Shown piece by piece: positions 1-7,415 of a stretch of DNA of 29,156 nt. Each line of letters starts with the position of its first letter. Position 1 is the stretch's first letter. Where the stretch lies: positions 1 to 29,156 of the forward strand of contig JAKFDW010000241.1 in assembly GCA_036675955.1 (NCBI GenBank), read 5' to 3'. The position numbers were made by a program, and so were the translations under genes. The DNA comes from Pollutimonas sp036675955. Lineage in GTDB: Bacteria > Pseudomonadota > Gammaproteobacteria > Burkholderiales > Burkholderiaceae_B. The notes under the pieces are model-generated. The model made no database searches and had not been told where the DNA came from. It worked only from the letters and a program-made list of their open reading frames with translations.

Positions 1-35
1 GCGATGGCAGCAGAGCAGTGCCACGGGAAGTTCGT

Positions 36-485
36 ATGGACCTAAGAAAACTGAAAACCTTGATTGACCTGGTTGCCGAGTCGGGCATAGCCGAACTCGA
101 AATTACCGAGGGCGAAGGCAAGGTCAGAATCGTGAAATTTTCCCAGGCGATGCAGCCCGTGGCGTATGCGCCCGAGCCAGCCCCGGTGGCGGCGCCCGCT
201 GCGGCGGCGCCGGCTGCACCCGCCGCGCCGGCAGCGCCTGCAGCGCCGGTCGGCCATTCCGTAAAGGCCCCCATGGTCGGTACGTTCTACCGCGCACCCA
301 ATCCTGGCGCATCGCCTTTTGTCGAAGTCGGGCAGTCAGTCAAAGAGGGCGAGCCGCTGTGCATTATCGAGGCAATGAAACTTCTTAACGAGATCGAGGC
401 TGACAAGTCCGGCGTTATAAAGGAAATCCTGGTCGAGAACGGCGAGCCCGTCGAGTATGGTCAACCCTTGTTTGTCATTGGCTAA
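36..485 (+). CDS. accB: Biotin carboxyl carrier protein of acetyl-CoA carboxylase (BCCP)
   Basis: Carries the biotin that AccC carboxylates and that the AccAD transferase then uses to make malonyl-CoA for fatty acid synthesis in the cytoplasm. The protein is 149 aa. An N-terminal region (about 1-40) is followed by an Ala/Pro-rich flexible linker (about 41-72) and a biotinyl domain (about 75-149). The biotin-accepting lysine is K115 in EAMKL (the usual motif is EAMKM), and the thumb segment before it (TFYRAPNPGASPF) is retained. I chose the ATG at 36 because it has GGGAAG five bases upstream and gives the canonical MDLRKLK start; an in-frame GTG at 18 would add six residues. accC begins 3 nt after the stop, so the two genes are certainly cotranscribed. 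The promoter lies outside the window. Confidence 0.97.
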   Translation: MDLRKLKTLIDLVAESGIAELEITEGEGKVRIVKFSQAMQPVAYAPEPAPVAAPAAAAPAAPAAPAAPAAPVGHSVKAPMVGTFYRAPNPGASPFVEVGQSVKEGEPLCIIEAMKLLNEIEADKSGVIKEILVENGEPVEYGQPLFVIG

Positions 486-488
486 TTC

Positions 489-1835
489 ATGTTTGAAAAA
501 ATTCTCATAGCCAATCGCGGAGAAATCGCCCTTCGCATCCAGCGTGCGTGCCGTGAATTGGGCATCAAGACAGTCGTGGTTCATTCCGAAGCCGACCGCG
601 ACGCCAAATACGTGCGGCTGGCCGACGAGTCGGTATGCATAGGCCCGGCGCCAGCTCGCGACAGCTACCTGAACATGCCGGCGATTATCTCGGCCGCCGA
701 AGTCACCGATGCCGAGGCCATACACCCTGGCTATGGCTTCCTGGCAGAAAATGCCGACTTCGCCGAGCGGGTTGAGAAAAGCGGTTTTGTCTTCATCGGT
801 CCACGCCCCGAATCCATACGCCTCATGGGCGATAAAGTCAGCGCCAAGCATGCCATGATTGCTGCAAGCGTACCGGTCGTTCCGGGCTCTGAAGGCGCGC
901 TGCCCGACGACCCCCAGGAAATACTGCGTATTGCGCGCGACGTCGGATATCCCGTCATCATCAAGGCTGCGGGCGGAGGCGGTGGTCGCGGCATGCGGGT
1001 CGTGTATACCGAGGCCGCCTTGCTGAATGCCGTCACCATGACGCGTTCCGAAGCCGGCGCTGCCTTCAACAACCCCGAGGTCTATCTCGAGAAGTTCCTG
1101 GAGAATCCGCGCCACATCGAGATCCAGGTTCTGGCCGATGGCGGGCGCAATGCAATCTGGCTGGGCGAACGCGATTGTTCCATGCAGAGGCGCCACCAGA
1201 AGGTTATCGAAGAGGCGCCGGCCCCGGGCATAGCGCGCCGTCTTATCGAGCGTATTGGCGAACGCTGCGCCGAAGCATGCCGCAAGATCAACTATCGCGG
1301 TGCCGGTACTTTTGAGTTCCTGTACGAAAATGGCGAGTTTTTCTTCATCGAGATGAATACCCGCATACAGGTCGAGCATACGGTCACCGAGATGGTTACC
1401 GGTATAGATCTGGTGCAGCAGCAGATTCTCATCGCTGCGGGCGAAAAATTTCTGCTTAGACAGCGGGATGTGGTCATCAAGGGCCATGCTATCGAATGCC
1501 GCATCAACGCCGAAGATGCCTTCAAGTTCACCCCCAGCCCGGGGCGCATCACCAGTTGGCATGCGCCGGGCGGACCCGGCGTGCGCATGGATTCGCACGT
1601 ATATACCGGATACATGGTCCCGCCCAATTATGATTCCATGATTGCCAAGCTGATCACCTACGGCGACACACGCCAGCAGGCGATCGCCCGTATGGAGATC
1701 GCACTGTCCGAGATGGCCGTCGAAGGCGTGCAGACCAATATTCCTCTTCACCGCGAGCTCATGCAGGACGCCCGCTTCGTCGAGGGCGGAACCAGCATTC
1801 ACTACCTCGAACACAAGTTGTCGCAGCGTCCCTGA
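489..1835 (+). CDS. accC: Biotin carboxylase subunit of acetyl-CoA carboxylase
   Basis: ATP-dependent carboxylation of BCCP-biotin with bicarbonate, the first half-reaction of acetyl-CoA carboxylase. The 448-aa length matches the family (E. coli 449). The N-terminal biotin-carboxylase domain begins MFEKILIANRGEIALR. The ATP-grasp domain has the glycine-rich loop GGGGGRGM at about 162-169, preceded by K159. The SMQRRHQKVIEEAPAP segment follows, then the metal and catalytic stretch EMNTRIQVEH with E288, R292 and E296. These positions match E. coli numbering. The C-terminal domain ends near 448 without extra biotinyl or transferase domains, so this is the stand-alone AccC and not a pyruvate or propionyl-CoA carboxylase alpha chain. 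It sits directly behind accB. Confidence 0.98.
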   Translation: MFEKILIANRGEIALRIQRACRELGIKTVVVHSEADRDAKYVRLADESVCIGPAPARDSYLNMPAIISAAEVTDAEAIHPGYGFLAENADFAERVEKSGFVFIGPRPESIRLMGDKVSAKHAMIAASVPVVPGSEGALPDDPQEILRIARDVGYPVIIKAAGGGGGRGMRVVYTEAALLNAVTMTRSEAGAAFNNPEVYLEKFLENPRHIEIQVLADGGRNAIWLGERDCSMQRRHQKVIEEAPAPGIARRLIERIGERCAEACRKINYRGAGTFEFLYENGEFFFIEMNTRIQVEHTVTEMVTGIDLVQQQILIAAGEKFLLRQRDVVIKGHAIECRINAEDAFKFTPSPGRITSWHAPGGPGVRMDSHVYTGYMVPPNYDSMIAKLITYGDTRQQAIARMEIALSEMAVEGVQTNIPLHRELMQDARFVEGGTSIHYLEHKLSQRP

Positions 1836-1860
1836 CACGCGCGTGCAATCTGGTTTGATG

Positions 1861-1883
1861 AACGGGGGCGCAGCCCCTGTTTT
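1861..1883 (+). terminator. Hairpin with short T run between accC and prmA
   Basis: AACGGGGGC (1861-1869) pairs with GCCCCTGTT (1873-1881) around a 3-nt GCA loop. This gives nine pairs, one of them G-T. Four Ts (1880-1883) follow. It looks like an intrinsic terminator or attenuator ending accBC transcripts, but it lies only 15 nt before the prmA start, so prmA expression may depend on read-through. Confidence 0.55.
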
Positions 1884-1898
1884 ACTGATGGAAATACT

Positions 1899-2831
1899 AT
1901 GCGCGAACTCGTGCTGATTTGCCCCGAAGCACAGGCGGAAGCGCTTTCCGACGCCTTGCTGGAAGCCGGCGTGTTATCGGTATCCGTGGAAGATGCCGAC
2001 GGCGATACCGATATCGAGAGTCCATTGTTCGGCGAGCCGGGCATGGAGCCGGAGATCAACGCCTGGAACCGCAACCGTGTCGTCGCCTTGTTGCCTGACG
2101 GACTGGATCCGCGTCAGGTTCTGGAACAACTGCGCGACGCGGACGTCGCCGATTATTCCGATGATCAATGGTCCCTGCGCGATGTTCCCGATGCCGACTG
2201 GGTGCGTTTGACGCAATCCCAGTTCGGACCGATACAGGTGGGCGAGCGCATATGGATTGTTCCGAGCTGGCATCGCGACGATCCCGAGGTGCCCGTGGCG
2301 GCCGATCGGCAGGCTGCCGACAAGAGTGGCGTGATACACATCGAACTGGACCCAGGCCTGGCGTTTGGCACAGGCAGTCATCCCACTACCCATTTATGTC
2401 TCGAGTGGCTAGCCGAAAACCTGCGCGGCAACGAGACGCTGCTGGACTATGGCTGCGGGTCCGGAATACTTGCCCTCGCGGCAAAACTTCTGGGGGCAGG
2501 TTATATACAGGCTGTCGATATCGACGAGCAGGCGGTGCAATCCACCCGCTACAATGCAAAGGTTAATCGAGTCGATTTACACGCCATGCTGCCCGATGAG
2601 TTGCCCGAGGGACGAACCCAGGTCGTCGTGGCCAATATTCTGTCCAACCCGCTGAAGGTGCTTGCGCCCATGTTGTCCAGCCGTGTGGCGCCAGGTGGCC
2701 ACCTGGTGCTCTCGGGCGTGCTGGAACGTCAGGCACAGGAAGTCGCGCAAGCCTATGCGCCCTGGTTGGACATGAGTGTATGGCGCGCAAGGGACGGATG
2801 GGTCTGTTTACACGGCCAAAGAACGGCCTGA
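1899..2831 (+). CDS. prmA: Ribosomal protein L11 methyltransferase
   Basis: SAM-dependent trimethylation of ribosomal protein L11. The protein is 310 aa, slightly longer than E. coli PrmA (293). The N-terminal L11-recognition domain (about 1-95) leads into the signature LDPGLAFGTGSHPTT. The SAM-binding motif I is LDYGCGSGILALAA, beginning at L182. The VVANILSNPL motif near 245-255 corresponds to the family's NIL-x-x-PL catalytic loop. It follows accBC, the common betaproteobacterial order, but a hairpin lies in between. The ATG at 1899 has a purine-rich upstream stretch (ATGGAAA) and gives the expected N-terminus. Confidence 0.96.
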   Translation: MRELVLICPEAQAEALSDALLEAGVLSVSVEDADGDTDIESPLFGEPGMEPEINAWNRNRVVALLPDGLDPRQVLEQLRDADVADYSDDQWSLRDVPDADWVRLTQSQFGPIQVGERIWIVPSWHRDDPEVPVAADRQAADKSGVIHIELDPGLAFGTGSHPTTHLCLEWLAENLRGNETLLDYGCGSGILALAAKLLGAGYIQAVDIDEQAVQSTRYNAKVNRVDLHAMLPDELPEGRTQVVVANILSNPLKVLAPMLSSRVAPGGHLVLSGVLERQAQEVAQAYAPWLDMSVWRARDGWVCLHGQRTA

Positions 2832-2855
2832 GGGCCAGAAGATTTTTCTACATAT

Positions 2856-4043
2856 ATGGACTTGACCACGCGCTGCCCGCAATGTGGCACTGTATTTACC
2901 GCAACTCTTGAGCAACTGCAGTTGCGCAAGGGCTATATCCGGTGCATCAGTTGTGCCCACATTTTCGATGGCTACGACGCTGTCGTGCCGGGAGGCGAAC
3001 CATCTGCCGCGCCTGCTCCGGCCGCCACGGCGTCCATCCCCAGCGTATTGCGTCAGCGGCAGGGCAAGAAAGAACCTGCATTCGCAACTGGTCCGGCGCG
3101 CGAGCCCGAGCCGGTGCGCAAGCTACCCTCGGCTGTGGCCAGGCCCGCATTCAGTATTTCAACCACCCAGCAAATAAGCCGGGATCCGTCGCGCCAGGAT
3201 CCGGTATTCCGCATGGGCGACGCCGAAACCGCCGGAACCGATCCGGCCGTCGTGCGCGGGCGCCGTCCCGAGCCGGTTCTGGGCCGTGAACGGGATATTA
3301 TTGCGCCGCCCGAGCCGAGCATCACGGAGTTGCATCGGGATGTGCGGCACAACAGCGGTATGCGGGGACCGGCTCCCCAAATTTATGTCGAGCCCCGCAG
3401 TTATGCCGAACCGCGCAGCGCGGCAGCTGCCGACGACCATAGACGCACGTCCGACCTTCTTGGCGCCGATGTGCCGCGCTATCGTAGTATTGTGTCGCTG
3501 TTCTGGGGCGTGCTTATCGTGGCCGGCCTGGTGCTTCTGCTGGCGCAGTTGGCCTACGTGTACCGCGGGCAGATCGCCGGGCAAGTCCCCGCCTTGCGGC
3601 CTCTATTGACCGGAGCTTGCGCCCAGCTGGGATGCGAGGTGCCCTATTCGCGCAAGATCAATCTTATTTCCATCATGAGCTCCTCGCTGAGGGCTTCGGC
3701 AAATCCTGCGGCCGATGCCGCGGCAGCATCGAGAGCACCGGCCACTGGCGCGGCGGGCGATGCGCCAGCCGCGCCATCGTCGGCCGCCGCAGACTCCATG
3801 ATCTTGCAGCTGACTCTGCGCAACACCCATGACAAGCCCCAGGAGTGGCCGACGCTGGTCCTGGATCTGACTGATTTTTCCGGTACCCTGGTAGTCAGGA
3901 AAAACCTTCCTCCATCAAGTTATTTGACACCGCAAGCGCTCCAGCAGCCGTTTGCCCCATCCAGCGAGATTACGGTTGGGGTTCCTATAGTCTTGAACGG
4001 CCTGAAGGTCAACGGTTATCAACTGGGCAAGTTTTTTCCATAA
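2856..4043 (+). CDS. Zinc-ribbon and DUF3426 membrane protein
   Basis: Function is not known. The 395-aa protein has an N-terminal MJ0042-type zinc ribbon with C7-x2-C10 and C30-x2-C33. A long low-complexity, probably disordered, Pro/Arg/Ala-rich region follows (about 45-205). One transmembrane helix lies near 213-235 (IVSLFWGVLIVAGLVLLLAQLA), and the C-terminal DUF3426 domain includes LQLTLRNTHDKPQEWPTLVLDLTD. The single helix suggests a cytoplasmic zinc ribbon and a periplasmic DUF3426 domain; that topology is inferred. The gene starts 24 nt after prmA and ends 8 nt before the PfkB kinase, so these three are probably cotranscribed. The family is widespread beside prmA in Burkholderiales. 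Confidence 0.85.
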   Translation: MDLTTRCPQCGTVFTATLEQLQLRKGYIRCISCAHIFDGYDAVVPGGEPSAAPAPAATASIPSVLRQRQGKKEPAFATGPAREPEPVRKLPSAVARPAFSISTTQQISRDPSRQDPVFRMGDAETAGTDPAVVRGRRPEPVLGRERDIIAPPEPSITELHRDVRHNSGMRGPAPQIYVEPRSYAEPRSAAAADDHRRTSDLLGADVPRYRSIVSLFWGVLIVAGLVLLLAQLAYVYRGQIAGQVPALRPLLTGACAQLGCEVPYSRKINLISIMSSSLRASANPAADAAAASRAPATGAAGDAPAAPSSAAADSMILQLTLRNTHDKPQEWPTLVLDLTDFSGTLVVRKNLPPSSYLTPQALQQPFAPSSEITVGVPIVLNGLKVNGYQLGKFFP

Positions 4044-4051
4044 GGGATGTA

Positions 4052-4993
4052 ATGTCTGACAAAGTTTTGATTTGCGGGTCGGTGGCCTTCGACACTATTG
4101 CCGTGTTCGACGGGCACTTCAAGGACCACATCCTCATCGATAATATCCAGAAACTCAGCGTGTCATTTTTCGTGCCCAGCATGCGCAAGGAATACGGAGG
4201 GTGCGCCGGCAATATCGCGTACAACCTGCGCCTTCTCGGCGGACATCCCGTGCCGGTGGGTACGGTGGGCGCCGATGCATCCGACTACCTGGTCTACATG
4301 CAGCAGCTGGGTATCGACACTAGCCTCATCCGGGTACTGCCGGATATGTACACGCCCCAGTGTTTCATTACCACCGACCTGGACAACAACCAGATCGCTT
4401 CATTTCATCCCGGCGCCATGATGCTTTCCGCTGAAAATGATCTGACGGGGCATGAGGCAGCGTGGGGTATCGTGTCTCCGGATTCCAAGGACGGCATGTT
4501 CGCTCACGCGCAACGATTGCATGCGCAGGGCATTCCTTTTGTTTTCGATCTGGGCCAGGCAATGCCGCTGTTTTCAGGCGATGACATCAACGAGATGTTG
4601 AAGCTTGCAAGCATCCTTACCGCCAATGACTACGAAGCCAGCATCGTGGCCCAGCGAACGGGTCGCAGCATGCCCGAAATCGCTCAGACCCTGCAGGCGG
4701 TCGTCGTGACTCATGGCGGCGATGGCGCAATGCTGTATGCAGGCGGCACGGAAACGAAAATCGCGCCGGTTGCGGTCAAGGATGTGGTCGATCCGACCGG
4801 CTGTGGCGATGCGCACAGGGCGGGATTGCTATACGGCCTTACCCAGAACTGGGACCTGTTCGATGCATGCTGCTTGGCGAACGTCATGGGCAGCTTTAAA
4901 ATTGCATCGAAGGGTCCACAAAACCATCGGCCCTCGCGCGCCGACCTGAGTTCAGCCCTTAGTCAACATTATGGCCTGAACTTATTAGGTTGA
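4052..4993 (+). CDS. PfkB-family carbohydrate/nucleoside kinase
   Basis: ATP-dependent kinase of the ribokinase/PfkB superfamily, 313 aa. The substrate is unknown; the overall look (ICGSVAFDTI start, FHPGAMMLS mid-region) resembles bacterial proteins annotated as adenosine or sugar kinases. The first PfkB signature is GGCAGNIAYNLRLLGG (about 49-64). The second is VDPTGCGDAHRAG, with catalytic-base candidate D253. Canonical members have D-T-x-G-A-G-D-x-F; here Pro replaces the first Thr, Cys the Ala, and His the Phe. The catalytic Asp and anion-hole glycines remain, so activity is plausible. AGGGA lies just upstream and the spacing to the DUF3426 gene is 8 nt. Confidence 0.85.
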   Translation: MSDKVLICGSVAFDTIAVFDGHFKDHILIDNIQKLSVSFFVPSMRKEYGGCAGNIAYNLRLLGGHPVPVGTVGADASDYLVYMQQLGIDTSLIRVLPDMYTPQCFITTDLDNNQIASFHPGAMMLSAENDLTGHEAAWGIVSPDSKDGMFAHAQRLHAQGIPFVFDLGQAMPLFSGDDINEMLKLASILTANDYEASIVAQRTGRSMPEIAQTLQAVVVTHGGDGAMLYAGGTETKIAPVAVKDVVDPTGCGDAHRAGLLYGLTQNWDLFDACCLANVMGSFKIASKGPQNHRPSRADLSSALSQHYGLNLLG

Positions 4994-5051
4994 CCGGCAT
5001 GCCGTATCTAGCGATGACTTGCCGGGCGGACCGATCTACTAGGAGTATTTC

Positions 5052-5552
5052 ATGATTACAACGAATCTTAAACATGCGGGTGTACGCCGCAGCCGGACTC
5101 TTGGCATAGCCTTGATTGCGGGCTCGATGGCGGTATTGGCAGGGTGCGCCAACGATACCGCGTCCAGCTCCGTTTATAACTATGGTCAGGCCCAACGCGA
5201 ACAAATCGTGCGTTTGGGCACGGTAGAGTCGGTGCGCAATGTCACTATCCAGAAAGACCGGTCCAGCGGCGCCGGCGTGCTGGCGGGCGGTGCCCTTGGC
5301 GGCGTCGCGGGCAGTACCGTGGGCGGCGGCACCGGCAATATATTGGCAACGATAGGCGGCGGCATTCTGGGTGCGGTGGCCGGGAATGCCGTCGAGAACC
5401 AGGTTGGAAAAACCCGCGGACTCGAAATCACAGTGCGTCTCGATAACGGTGAAACGCGCGTTATTGCACAGGCGGACGACGTAAAGATCGGGGTGGGCCA
5501 GCGTGTTCGCCTGATCAGCGGCAACGGCCCGACGCGTGTCGCACCTTTGTAG
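5052..5552 (+). CDS. slyB: SlyB-like outer-membrane lipoprotein with glycine zipper
   Basis: Predicted outer-membrane lipoprotein of the SlyB/Pcp family, 166 aa (E. coli SlyB 155). A signal peptide with basic N-region precedes the lipobox LAGC, so the lipidated cysteine is C32. A glycine-zipper hairpin (about 73-115, rich in GG pairs such as AGGALGGVAGSTVGGGTG) is followed by a small C-terminal beta domain (GLEITVRLDNGETRVI...GQRVRLISG) that matches SlyB. E. coli SlyB forms stress-related assemblies around outer-membrane proteins; that role here is by homology only. AGGAG (5041-5045) lies six bases before the ATG. The gene converges on yggT. Confidence 0.88.
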   Translation: MITTNLKHAGVRRSRTLGIALIAGSMAVLAGCANDTASSSVYNYGQAQREQIVRLGTVESVRNVTIQKDRSSGAGVLAGGALGGVAGSTVGGGTGNILATIGGGILGAVAGNAVENQVGKTRGLEITVRLDNGETRVIAQADDVKIGVGQRVRLISGNGPTRVAPL

Positions 5553-5561
5553 GCAAAACAT

Positions 5562-5600
5562 TTGCCGGATCGACGCCCGCTCTGGACGCTGATCCGGCAA
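5562..5600. terminator. Inverted repeat between convergent slyB and yggT
   Basis: TTGCCGGATC (5562-5571) and GATCCGGCAA (5591-5600) form a perfect 10-bp stem with a 19-nt loop between the convergent slyB and yggT stop codons. On the minus strand the stem is followed closely by a T-rich stretch (ATGTTTTG). Probably a bidirectional terminator. The T run on the plus strand is weak. Confidence 0.6.
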
Positions 5601-5609
5601 TATTGCTGT

Positions 5610-6173
5610 TCAGACGCCGAACAATGAAAACGTGAAGCGCTGCAAGACCATCATTGCAACCTGGGCCAGCACCAGCAGTACCAACGGCGATAGATCCAGG
5701 CCTCCAAGGTTTGGCAGAATGCGCCGTATGGGATTAAGCAGGGGCGCAGTCAAGGTTTGCAATACAGGCATCACCGGCGCAAGTGGATTTACCCATGACA
5801 AGATTGCCTGTATCAAGGTGATCCACAAAATCAGGTTGAACGTCCACTTCAGCATCGTCAGCAAGGCCGTCAACAGAATCGGAATTACGCTTTCCAACGG
5901 AGGCAGTTGGCCGCTGAGCGTCAGCACGGTCAGCAGCAGGAAAACCAGCGCCGTAAGCCAGCACGCGATCAGGCTGGGCCAGTCTATGCGCTTGCCGGGA
6001 CCTACGATTGAACGTATGGGGTTGACCAGCCAATCGGTGGTACGCAGCACTGCCTGCGAATAAGGATTGAATGGATGCAGTCGTATTGCGTAAATCCAGG
6101 CCCGGACGATGAGTGCGATGCCGAACAAAGAGAAAATGATATTGATTAAAAAGTGCAGGACTTCGCTGAACAT
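5610..6173 (-). CDS. yggT: YggT family integral membrane protein
   Basis: Small integral membrane protein, 187 aa, with two copies of the YGGT module. Each module has hydrophobic helices followed by an N-P-I-R motif (51-54 and 147-150). The second contains LLNPIRRILPNLGGLDLSPLVLLV, the hallmark of the family. About four transmembrane segments are visible. The family has been linked to membrane stress, osmotic tolerance and cell division or chloroplast distribution in various organisms, but the molecular function is unsettled. I take the ATG at 6173 (MFSEVLHFLINIIF). A longer frame reaches 6467 but would add about 98 Arg-rich residues with no family resemblance and would run through the terminator at 6238-6286. 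No strong ribosome-binding site is seen. Confidence 0.9.
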   Translation of the reverse strand: MFSEVLHFLINIIFSLFGIALIVRAWIYAIRLHPFNPYSQAVLRTTDWLVNPIRSIVGPGKRIDWPSLIACWLTALVFLLLTVLTLSGQLPPLESVIPILLTALLTMLKWTFNLILWITLIQAILSWVNPLAPVMPVLQTLTAPLLNPIRRILPNLGGLDLSPLVLLVLAQVAMMVLQRFTFSLFGV

Positions 6174-6237
6174 GGTTAGGCCACAGGGGATGTCAGAAGC
6201 GCCATTGTCGCACGAGAGTAGATGGCTTGAAAGCAGT

Positions 6238-6286
6238 GGCGCCAAGTAAAACTGCCCGGCATTGCCGGGCAGTTTTACTTGGCGCC
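6238..6286. terminator. Very long perfect hairpin downstream of the histone gene
   Basis: A perfect 23-bp inverted repeat: 6238-6260 pairs with 6264-6286 around a 3-nt ATT loop, with no mismatches. The core is ACTGCCCGGC / GCCGGGCAGT flanked by AAAA and TTTT, so it works as a symmetrical intrinsic terminator on either strand. It is placed to end the histone transcript (minus strand) before yggT. The arms continue through AAGT/ACTT and GGCGCC beyond what a terminator needs. Confidence 0.85.
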
Positions 6287-6357
6287 GCACAAAGTTGCTG
6301 CCGCCCCGTAGGGCTTGGGCAAGCTCAGCGCAAATGCGCAGCAATGTGACCGCTACA

Positions 6358-7293
6358 TTATGGGCGACCACCTGTTGGGAACGGCCACGAGGCCGCCGGG
6401 TTGACAGTCTTCTTGCTGGCAGGAGCCGCTGTCGCCGCTTTGGTCGCCTTCGCGGAAGATTTGGCATTCGGCTTCTTGGGCGCAGGCTGTTTAGCTGCGG
6501 TTTTTTCAGCCTGTGTGGCTGACGCCGCCTTGACGGATTCCGCCTCGTTTGCCGGAGCAGTTTCTTTATTGCTCGCCGTTTTTTTGGCGGCGACCGTTTT
6601 GGCCGGTGCTGCCTTCTGGGTAACCGCTTTCTTTATTGCGGACTTGGCCGGTGCTTTGGTGGCCGCTGCCGTTTTGGCGGGCGCAGTCTTTTTTGCGGCA
6701 GCCTTGGTGGCCGCTTTTTTAGCAGGCGCTGCATTTTTTGGAACGGCTTTGCTTGGGGCCGCCTTGGCAGGTGCTGCTTTCTTGGCAGTGGCCTTTTTCG
6801 CCGGCGCTGCTTTCTTGGCTGCCGCTTGCTTCACGCTTGCCGCTTTGGCTGGCGCCGCTTTCTTGGCAGCAACTTTTTTAGCAGGCGCTGTTTTTTTCGC
6901 CGGTGCTGCTTTTTTAGCAGGCGCCGTTTTCTTGGCCGGTGCTGCTTTCTTTGCTGCGGGAGAGGTCTTGGCTACTGCTTTCTTGGCAGATGCCGCTTTG
7001 ACTGGAGTGGCTTTCTTGGCAACCGCTTTCTTGGCGGGTGCTGCCTTTTTGGCGGGTGCCGATTTTTTTGCCGGCGCTGCCTTTTTTACTACGTTCTTGC
7101 TTGCTGCTTTCTTTGCTGTTGCGGCTTTGGTGGCGGCAGTCTTGTTTGCGATAGGAGTGGACTTCTTGGCGGCCGTTGTCTTTTTAGCGACGGCTGTTTT
7201 TTTCACATCGGTTTTCTTGGTCGGTGCTGCGTTCTTGGCGGGTGCAGCTTTTTTGGTGGCCGAGGTTGTTGCGGCCTTCTTGGCTGTTGCCAT
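6358..7293 (-). CDS. Histone H1-like Lys/Ala-rich nucleoid protein
   Basis: Predicted DNA-binding nucleoid protein of the bacterial H1-like group (BpH1/BpH2 of Bordetella, AlgP-like). The 311 residues are mostly Ala, Lys, Pro and Thr, arranged as degenerate 5-6-residue units such as KKAAPA, with no globular domain. The charge is strongly basic until about residue 230, where Glu appears. It ends in a distinct tail containing WPFPTGGRP with the only Trp. Start: ATG at 7293 with AAGGAG (complement of 7301-7306) seven bases away. An upstream in-frame ATG at 7395 would add 34 unrelated residues and cross two hairpins. The repeat nature suggests the length varies between strains. It is cocodirectional with nrdAB upstream. 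Confidence 0.9.
   Translation of the reverse strand: MATAKKAATTSATKKAAPAKNAAPTKKTDVKKTAVAKKTTAAKKSTPIANKTAATKAATAKKAASKNVVKKAAPAKKSAPAKKAAPAKKAVAKKATPVKAASAKKAVAKTSPAAKKAAPAKKTAPAKKAAPAKKTAPAKKVAAKKAAPAKAASVKQAAAKKAAPAKKATAKKAAPAKAAPSKAVPKNAAPAKKAATKAAAKKTAPAKTAAATKAPAKSAIKKAVTQKAAPAKTVAAKKTASNKETAPANEAESVKAASATQAEKTAAKQPAPKKPNAKSSAKATKAATAAPASKKTVNPAASWPFPTGGRP
6560..7280 (-). repeat. Low-complexity coding repeats (KKAAPA units) in the histone gene
   Basis: The DNA shows many imperfect direct copies of a GCCGGTGCTGCTTTCTTG-like unit (plus-strand view) encoding Lys-Lys-Ala-Ala-Pro-Ala. The copies vary in third positions, so they have diverged rather than recently expanded. Boundaries are approximate. 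Confidence 0.7.
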
Positions 7294-7332
7294 AGTAATG
7301 CTCCTTGAGATTGAGTCGAAGAGAACGTCCAC

Positions 7333-7377
7333 CCATTTGATATGGCCCCCACCTTGGGTGCGACCCATCTCAAATGG
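7333..7377 (-). promoter_or_regulatory. Imperfect long hairpin in the histone 5' leader
   Basis: CCATTTGA (7333-7340) pairs with TCAAATGG (7370-7377). After one mismatch ATGG (7342-7345) pairs with CCAT (7365-7368), and CACC (7350-7353) can pair with GGTG (7357-7360) inside the loop. It lies about 40 nt upstream of the histone start codon, so it would be in the mRNA leader. The function is not known. Confidence 0.5.
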
Positions 7378-7380
7378 CGC

Positions 7381-7413
7381 AAGCGTGCAAAGCACTTAGT
7401 ACTTTGCACGCTT
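7381..7413 (-). terminator. 12-bp inverted repeat between nrdB and the histone gene
   Basis: AAGCGTGCAAAG (7381-7392) and CTTTGCACGCTT (7402-7413) are perfect inverted repeats with a 9-nt loop. It sits 36 nt past the nrdB stop. It could terminate the nrdAB transcript, but only two Ts follow on the minus strand. The alternative is a leader structure or protein site for the histone gene. Confidence 0.5.
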
Positions 7414-7415
7414 AG

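Noticed and set aside
336..1838. 500-codon open frame on the minus strand opposite accC
   Set aside because: It is the antisense shadow of a certain GC-rich gene, has no recognisable motifs and no ribosome-binding site.
4995..5004. CGGCATGCCG palindrome after the PfkB kinase stop
   Set aside because: No loop for an RNA hairpin of useful stability, and a 10-bp GC-rich palindrome is expected by chance at this scale.
6174..6467. N-terminal extension of yggT by 98 codons
   Set aside because: The extension is Arg/Pro-rich without membrane segments, overlaps the 3' end of the histone gene and includes the 23-bp hairpin.
6560..7280. Regular short repeats suggesting a CRISPR-like or minisatellite array
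   Set aside because: The repeats are in frame, degenerate at third positions and encode a coherent Lys/Ala protein; there are no spacers.
6401..7399. 332-codon hydrophobic open frame on the plus strand opposite the histone gene
   Set aside because: Antisense of Lys and Ala codons yields Phe, Leu and Ala/Gly repeats that mimic a membrane protein. It spans the histone promoter and leader and has no family resemblance.
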